This document shows positions 58,642 through 64,000 of a stretch of DNA of 64,000 nucleotides, one piece after another. The position numbers and the translations under genes were made by a program. Every line of letters starts with the position of its first letter. Within the stretch, counting starts at the first letter, position 1. The notes under the pieces were generated by a model. The model was given only the letters and a program-made list of their open reading frames with translations. It was not told where the DNA came from and made no database searches. The DNA comes from Tubulanus polymorphus (taxonomy: Eukaryota; Nemertea; Palaeonemertea; Tubulaniformes; Tubulanidae), in NCBI RefSeq assembly GCF_964204645.1, contig NC_134035.1, positions 7,254,501 through 7,318,500 of the forward strand, written 5' to 3'.

Positions 58642-60169
58642 ATTATACTTAGAGCTACTTAAAAAACAAGCGGGGCGGATGATCCCACTCGGGTTTCTAT
58701 AACCACAACGATTTTTACGTGGTGATTTTGCGCATTAGGTTTACGTATATTGACCATATTCCTCAAGAGACTTTTACTAAGTAATGCACTTCTTATCTGA
58801 CTATTTTAAAATATGTATCAGAAATATGTTTTTAAAAGTTTTAAAGAAAAACAACTCGTTTTAATTCTTGTCAGAGCAAAACAATGACTTTTTACGGACT
58901 TTTGTGTATCTAGGTATGAAGTACTCATATTTTGTAGACATTTTTGCGTAATTTTCTCAATAAAGATAATGAAAGATGTGTTTGGCGACTACATTTTCCC
59001 TAGTTCGATCTTAGTATTAAAGACGTAACTATTTGGAGACTCGGTTTTAGGCGTGTAAACCACTAGAGCACAGCATATCTGTCAAAATTGCCCGTTAGAT
59101 ATCATAATCAATTGTACGTATGTACATTAAATGTTTTCATTCTAAATCAATACAGAACAAAAAGGAACGGCGCTTAATTTAGGATAAATGTTGAATGAAT
59201 GATCTAGAATCATAGAAAGCTTATGACTTTCTCAGTCAATACTTCAATAGCCCATGTTGGTGATTCTCACTGCAAAAATATCGCCAATAGAACGGGTTGT
59301 GCATGAGTTAAAACACAGAAATCAAAGGGAAGCAGACAAGTAGAGGCTCGTAATCCAGAGGAATGAAAACAGCAACGACAATGCTACCAAAATAGATACA
59401 GAACCTACGATTCAAAAAGCCGACATAAGTTGGGTTCGAACCTACACTTTTGATGAGGATCAGATCAATGACCCGAAACCCCGAAACGAAACTTCTATGT
59501 ATACGAAACATGGTCATAACGGACAGGATTTAAGCACAGCAGTTTAGAATATTGTGTTTATTCAATGCACGATATGTTTAATGATTCTAAACGCTATTTG
59601 AATTAATGCAGGTATCACTATGCTGCCTGAACCGTAAATCCACAGACGATCACCAATCATTGTGATTATTGAATATCAGACTTCACATGTGTTCAGTTTC
59701 ACTAGAAACTTGATAATAAAACTACAAACACCACAGATTAAGCATTTGATCAAGCACAATCTCAGTCAAAGGCTAATCGTCCACACTTCACAAGTTGAGA
59801 ATACAAACACAGGAATTAGAAACGAAACTGACCGCGTCTAAATTTTACGCTGCGAATGTTGGATATCAGGGGTGATACATGCACTTCAGTTAACCCTCGT
59901 TATCATAACCTGCATTTGTTTGACTGCATGTATTTTGGTTGGCTAAAATATTCTTTTACCTACAGGAACACGGCAATTCCAATGTATCGGTGTGGGAACC
60001 GTACTCGAAACGCCATCGGAACAGTCCTTACAGGCAAGCGTGTATGAGCCGAGCCGGCGTCATTTCAGCGTCCAAACGTTACAGGATGGCACTTTAGCAA
60101 ACGCAACTAGTGTCACTATTCTCACTACGTGGCGCTGCGGACAGACAGAGGAAGCATTGTTCCGACAAC
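58642..60169. other. Intergenic stretch downstream of TRPC copy 2
   Basis: A B-box-like GGTTCGAACC lies inverted near 59435 without a good A-box. A possible exon after TTTTACCTACAG (from 59966) has an open frame reading VGTVLETPSEQSLQASV, but no family is recognised and no partner exon was found. Confidence 0.35.
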
Positions 60170-60300
60170 AAACTTTTAGTGAATGTCGCAAAAACAAAAA
60201 TTATGATTTTTACCAAACGTTTACTTTCCTTTATACTAGCGTTGCGGACACGTTTGGTAAAAATCATAATTTTTGTTTTTGCGACATTCACTAAAAGTTT
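60170..60300. repeat. Perfect 51-bp inverted repeat carrying a LINE reverse-transcriptase scrap
   Basis: 60170-60220 and 60250-60300 are exact reverse complements around a 29-bp loop. Read outward-in on the plus strand the left arm codes LLVNVAKTKIMIFTK, a motif typical of the LINE RT domain just after YADD; the right arm codes the same on the minus strand. It marks the border to the AT-rich viral block. Confidence 0.9.
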
Positions 60301-60390
60301 AAAAATTCATAAATGAATAACATATATAAATGAATATTTTATATATGAATAACTTCTAAAATCAATTTTAATAAAAAATTTAATATTAAA

Positions 60391-60774
60391 ATGGAAGCAA
60401 ATAAGGAGTACTACTGTTCTAAGTGTAAAATAAATAAATCATAAGCAGAATTTCAAAAAAATAAAACTTAGAAAGATGGTAAACAAACATATTGCAAAAG
60501 CTGTACTAAAGTAACTAATACAAAATTTCTTGAAAATAAGTCAGATTATTCAACGGAATATTATATGGATAATATTGAAAAATTCAAAGTTAAAAATAAA
60601 AAATGGAGAGAAAATCACCCAGATTATATAACAGAATATATAAGAGAATGGAGGGATAATAATCGTTAACATGATAAAGAATATATTAACAATTATCAAA
60701 AAGAAAATTTATTTAGAAATTTATTGAATTATGGAACAATGATCCAAATAATGAACAATACGTTGAATCTTTAA
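60391..60774 (+). pseudogene. Zinc-finger / HNH-endonuclease-like viral gene, broken
   Basis: It starts with an ATG and shows CSKC, then DGKQTYCKSC, two CxxC pairs about 25 residues apart, followed by Lys/Tyr/Trp-rich repeats (ENHPDYITEY). This layout is common in HNH-type endonucleases of large DNA viruses and phages. Three in-frame stops (TAA, TAG, TAA at about 60442, 60469 and 60667) break the frame. The HNH core itself is not recognisable downstream. Confidence 0.55.
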
Positions 60775-60961
60775 TCAGCAGTTAAAGAATAGTTTGAGGA
60801 ATTTTATATCGAGAATCCGAAATGACTTATCTGGACAATTATAGTTACTGCTCCTATAGATAGACAAAAGTAGTGAGATATTGAATCCTGATTTAAATAA
60901 AAAATATTAAAAAACAATAACTTCAACTAGCCATTATTTCTATTTTAATTTTAATAAACTA

Positions 60962-61072
60962 AAATGGGTTGGGTACGCTTTATTTCAATTAGGTGGAATA
61001 ATGACATTAATTTCTACTGGCGTAATAACATTTTATAATAACAAATCTATAGCATATAAAGATACAACATGA
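60962..61072 (+). pseudogene. Short membrane-helix fragment in the viral block
   Basis: An open frame with a GYALFQLGGIMTLISTGVI hydrophobic helix, ending at TGA. There is no ATG before it in frame. Probably the remains of a small membrane protein; function unknown. Confidence 0.3.
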
Positions 61073-61079
61073 ATATCTT

Positions 61080-61124
61080 CATGGACGTATAGACTAGAGC
61101 TTAACACTAGTCTATGCGTCCATG
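61080..61124. repeat. CATGGACGTATA palindrome family, copy 3
   Basis: CATGGACGTATAGACTAG pairs with CTAGTCTATGCGTCCATG, one mismatch, 9-bp loop. It lies inside the viral block, so this family moved after the virus integrated. Confidence 0.75.
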
Positions 61125-61333
61125 ATGACACTTACATATAACATACTTTGTATTCTTTTATATAACTTTGTATGTATATAATCGTGTTGTAATTCGAAGG
61201 AAAATAAAGTTAAATATTATATATTATTATGTTATTATTATTATATATTATTATATTATATTATTATTATTATTATTATATTATAAAAATAAATCAGATA
61301 ATATTGAATCAGAACAAAAATTAACTAAAATAA

Positions 61334-61669
61334 ATGAGTTATGATATTAAGAAGAAACCTAGATCTGAGAAACAAGTACAGTGGGCAAAGGAGTTGGGAA
61401 AAAGATCTGCAGAATTCAAAAAAGCTAAGAAAAAGAAATTAACTGATATAAATGAATCACCTGATATCAATTCAAATGATAATTTATCTTATTCTTCTAA
61501 TACTGGAAGTAATAATAAATTATATATTACAATTGGATTAGTCACAGTAATTATATTCTCTGGTGTAATATATAAATATAAATTCAAATCTAATAATAAT
61601 GATGATAATGATAATGATGATAGTAGTGATGATAATAAACCTATTATACACGAAACTAAATCAACATAA
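61334..61669 (+). CDS. Small basic protein with one membrane helix (Polinton-type)
   Basis: 111 residues, intact. A basic N-terminus (KKPRSEKQVQWAKELGKRS) with a Lys run, then a membrane helix about 64-81 (LYITIGLVTVIIFSGVIY), then an Asn/Asp-rich tail. Proteins with this basic-helix-acidic plan occur in Polintons; their role is not established. The frame has stayed open although its neighbours are broken. Extreme A+T codon use marks it as viral. Confidence 0.6.
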   Translation: MSYDIKKKPRSEKQVQWAKELGKRSAEFKKAKKKKLTDINESPDINSNDNLSYSSNTGSNNKLYITIGLVTVIIFSGVIYKYKFKSNNNDDNDNDDSSDDNKPIIHETKST

Positions 61670-61699
61670 CATTATTATCAATGGATTAAAATAAGATAA

Positions 61700-62778
61700 A
61701 AAAGAACAATATTTAAAGGAGATTTATATTATAACCCAGAGAGTGAAGTATCATATTCTAGTGTTTCGGAATTATGGGATAAAATAAAATCTGATAATGA
61801 AAATACAAAATATAGTGAACTAAGACTGTGGTTACAAAATCAACCAACATATCAAATCCATAAGAAAATGGATAAAAACTATTTAACAAGAAAAGTAATG
61901 GTTTCATATATTGATCAACAATGGCAACCAGATTTAAATGACATGAAGAACTTAGAAGAATACAATAAAGGATATTTCTGGATATTAAATGTAAGTGATA
62001 TATTCAGTAGATACGCATGGAGTATACCAATCAAAAATAAAACTGGTATAGAAGTAACAAATGCTTTTAAAAATATATCTAAAGAAGCTATTCCAGGTAA
62101 GATACAATTTGATGAAGGTAAGGAATTCTATAATAAATATTTAAAACAATTATTATCTGATAACGATGTAGAATATTTTTCAACACGCTCAGATAAAAAA
62201 GCATCTATCATAGAACGATTCAATAAAACATTGAAAACTAGAATGTGGAAATATTTTACTGCTCATGAAACATATAAATATATCGATGTATTAGATGATT
62301 TAGTGAAAGGTCATAATAATTCTAAACATTCAAGTATTGGTATGAAACCTATACTAGCTAGAAAAGAAGATAATTCAGAAATAGTATGGAATAATTTATA
62401 TAGAGCATTTGATACACATGATTTTGGAGAACCTAAATATAAGGACAACATGTAAGAATATCTAAATATCGAAACACATTTTATAAAGGTTATACTCCAA
62501 ATTTTATTGAAGAAATATTTAAAATTATAAAGATAATATTAACTAAACCTTTTGTTTATAAATTAGAAGATTTAAAAGATGAAGAAATATTAGGTTATTT
62601 TTATGAACAAGAATTATCACTTGTACCAAATGCAGATGAAATAGAATAAGAAATAGAAAAAGTATTGAAAACAAAAATTCTTACAGGAAAAAAGTATTCT
62701 TTGATGAAATATAAAGGGTATGATGATAAATTTAATGAATAGATTTTATCTAGTAAAATTAAAAGAATAAATGAATAA
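61700..62778 (+). pseudogene. Polinton integrase (rve) with C-terminal chromodomain, broken
   Basis: The DDE-type integrase joins element DNA to the host. The frame is open from 61700 after a TAA; the first ATG in frame is at 61868. Seen: WQPDLNDM with the first catalytic Asp; the second Asp in QFDEGKEF; ERFNKTLKTRMW with the catalytic Glu; then an RAF segment. A frameshift just before 62455 moves the rest to another frame, where an SH3-like RISKYR part and a chromodomain follow. That part has a TAA near 62647 and a TAG at 62740-62742 at the place of a conserved Trp. The end overlaps the ATPase start by 8 bp. Three breaks in all, so inactive. Confidence 0.85.
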
Positions 62779-63149
62779 AGATTTATTTATATTTGAGCCG
62801 CATAATATGTTAGTTACTGGAGTAACCAACTGTGGTAAAACACATTTCATATTAGGCTAAACAAAAATGATACCTTGTTTCTCCGCAGCGGCCGGGTTAT
62901 TTTTGTAAAATATGATACAATTTGTAAACAGTTCATTTCTATAGCGGCCGCGTCAGTTATGGTAAAATTGATCACGATTTTAAAAGAAGTAATGTACAGG
63001 GTAGATAGGCGGCTGGCCGGGTCAACATTTAAGCTCAGCAGAGCGGAGAAACAAGGTATCAATTTTTTTTAGCCTTAGATTTGTTAGAAAATATTCATAA
63101 GAATCAATTTGATAATATATTATTATTATTTAATTTTTATAAAAACTAA
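62771..63149 (+). pseudogene. Polinton packaging ATPase (FtsK/HerA type), interrupted and truncated
   Basis: Begins with ATG at 62771. The Walker A motif GVTNCGKT lies about 15-22 residues in, after FEPHNMLVTG, as in the A32/FtsK-HerA ATPases that pump DNA into Polinton capsids. At 62854 the frame is broken by a 220-bp MITE; beyond it the frame picks up again at 63075 with a helix-like LLENIHKNQFDNI piece and stops at 63147-63149. The rest of the domain, including Walker B, is missing. Confidence 0.8.
62855..63074. mobile_element. 220-bp MITE with TTA target duplication, inside the ATPase
   Basis: 32-bp terminal inverted repeats: GGCTAAA at the left, TTTAGCC at the right, both running into a GATACCTTGTTTCTCCGC block. 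TTA lies on each side (62852-62854, 63075-63077). A 3-bp TTA duplication is known from PIF/Harbinger transposons. GC-rich inside (several GGCCG patches), in contrast to the viral DNA around it. Confidence 0.9.
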
Positions 63150-63162
63150 TTTATATATCTAA

Positions 63163-63222
63163 GTACGAGAGGTACGAGTAAGAAAGTAAGAATTCTTGGA
63201 TTCTTACTCGCACCTCTCGTAC
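63163..63222. repeat. Imperfect hairpin between the convergent viral genes
   Basis: GTACGAGAGGTACGAGTAAG pairs with CTTACTCGCACCTCTCGTAC, one mismatch, ~20-bp loop. It is followed by two TTCTTACTTTCTTGGA repeats. It lies between plus- and minus-strand viral frames and could be a transcription end, or a later insertion. Confidence 0.55.
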
Positions 63223-63227
63223 CTTTC

Positions 63228-63578
63228 TTACTTTCTTGGATTCTTACTTTCTTGGATTATATTATCATCATTAGTTTCAATTGTATTAACATTATATGTT
63301 ATATTATCTATGGTATCATTAGTTTCAATTGTTTCAACATTATCTATGATATTATTATCAGATATATTATCATCATTATTATTCTTTTCTTTTTCTACAT
63401 GTTTCTTTGATTTCTTACGTGATGCCCGATTTTTATATGATAAATATTTCTTACATACGTCACAATATTGATTAAAGTATTCTCCAAAATACTTACTATA
63501 TTCATCAAAAGGTATTATATAATATATATCTGATATCATTTCACTTGGACTTTGTATTTCATATATTCCTCCTTCCAT
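63228..63578 (-). CDS. Viral protein of unknown function with a CxxC motif
   Basis: 116 residues from the ATG at 63578. The N-terminal half has a Tyr/Phe-rich part with YCDVCKKYLSYKN and a basic block (RASRKKSKKH); the C-terminal half is an Asn/Asp/Ile repeat of low complexity. Possibly a Zn-binding, nucleic-acid-linked protein; no family recognised. Confidence 0.4.
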   Translation of the reverse strand: MEGGIYEIQSPSEMISDIYYIIPFDEYSKYFGEYFNQYCDVCKKYLSYKNRASRKKSKKHVEKEKNNNDDNISDNNIIDNVETIETNDTIDNITYNVNTIETNDDNIIQESKNPRK

Positions 63579-63715
63579 TTATAATAAAATTTTTTTATTA
63601 AAATTAAAATTCTAATACATAACATTGTGTAATTGAGAATTTGTTATATTTAATTGCGCGTCAGATATAATATAAATGTGCATTTTGTAATTTAAACCTC
63701 CTTTCTTCTTTTTCA

Positions 63716-64000
63716 TTAATAATTGTATTCCATCTGTTGTATTTTGTAATTTTTACCAGAACCATGTAATAAGTTATCTTCAGTGGTTCTAAAATCTAAA
63801 CATAGCGCATATTTATTGCCGGTATAATAATCAATTTGATTAATATTACAATCTTCTATTGATTTTATTTTTTCATTCATAAAATGTTTTTTAATTTCTG
63901 GCCACTGATCAATCATTCTCATTCCTTGGTTAAATATTTTATTTGCTATACCTTCGATAGTTATTTCTACTTTCAGGATTATAATGATTATCAACCTGTA
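63716..64000 (-). CDS. Viral protein, partial, possibly capsid-linked
   Basis: The minus-strand frame is open to the window edge with no ATG inside, so the N-terminus lies beyond 64000. About 94 residues are visible, with QGMRMIDQWPEIKKHF and ALCLDFRTTEDNLLHGSG. The second stretch resembles a segment of conserved Polinton virion-type proteins (F54H12.2-like), but that is from memory of the family pattern and uncertain. Confidence 0.45.
   Translation of the reverse strand, partial: YRLIIIIILKVEITIEGIANKIFNQGMRMIDQWPEIKKHFMNEKIKSIEDCNINQIDYYTGNKYALCLDFRTTEDNLLHGSGKNYKIQQMEYNY

Larger units (their letters stand above)
60301..64000. mobile_element. Decayed Polinton/Maverick-like element (continues beyond the window)
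   Basis: Base composition jumps to roughly 75-80% A+T, with Asn/Lys/Asp-rich reading frames unlike the host genes. It holds, in order: a zinc-finger/HNH-type fragment, a short membrane-helix fragment, a small basic protein with a membrane helix, a retroviral-type integrase with chromodomain, a packaging-ATPase start, and two minus-strand frames. Integrase plus packaging ATPase is the signature pair of Polintons. Stops, a frameshift and a MITE insertion show it is inactive. The protein-primed DNA polymerase and the major capsid gene are not in view. No terminal repeat of the element was found at the left border. Confidence 0.82.

Noticed and set aside
59400-59480. A tRNA or SINE with the B-box GGTTCGAACC on the minus strand
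   Set aside because: No convincing A-box at the right distance and no second copy in the window.
60391-62760. A changed genetic code in the viral block, with TAA/TAG read as Gln
   Set aside because: CAA is used normally for Gln in the same frames, one TAG stands at a conserved Trp and others at varied residues, and a frameshift is also present. Simple decay explains it better.

Overview
The window is nuclear DNA of an invertebrate animal. It has intron-split genes with GT-AG splice sites, short exons, AATAAA signals, microsatellites and many small transposons. Gene content (TRPC channels, an orphan rhodopsin-like GPCR, low-molecular-weight tyrosine phosphatase) and repeat style suggest a marine lophotrochozoan such as a mollusc or annelid, but that is an inference. 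No bacterial operon or CRISPR structure is present.

Layout. 1-1.8 kb: last four coding exons of a low-molecular-weight protein tyrosine phosphatase (+). 3.9-5.0 kb: a single-exon class A GPCR (+). 5-18 kb: gene-poor DNA with fold-back elements, including two related elements with palindromic cores, one nested in another element, and a perfect 214-bp tandem duplication. 18.5-19.6 kb: a two-exon gene for a small secreted six-cysteine peptide (+). 21.4-34.0 kb: 13-exon TRPC channel, copy 1 (+). 34.5-37.1 kb: a composite repeat with a 1.1-kb palindrome and a five-unit 154-bp array, each unit carrying a CTCF-like motif. 37.4-38.1 kb: four-pass membrane protein (-), lying between the TRPC copies. 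44.1-58.5 kb: 13-exon TRPC channel, copy 2 (+), whose intron 10 holds a decayed ~4.9-kb non-LTR retrotransposon. 60.2-64 kb: a very AT-rich, decayed Polinton/Maverick-like viral element that runs off the window.

The two TRPC copies share all 13 exons and all splice phases. Some exons are identical at the DNA level (3 and 10), while exon 4 and the C-terminal exons differ clearly, a mosaic that suggests gene conversion. Each copy has gathered its own transposons in different introns. Coding exons were joined by reading frame, splice sites and agreement between copies. No database search was possible, so family names rest on recognised motifs.
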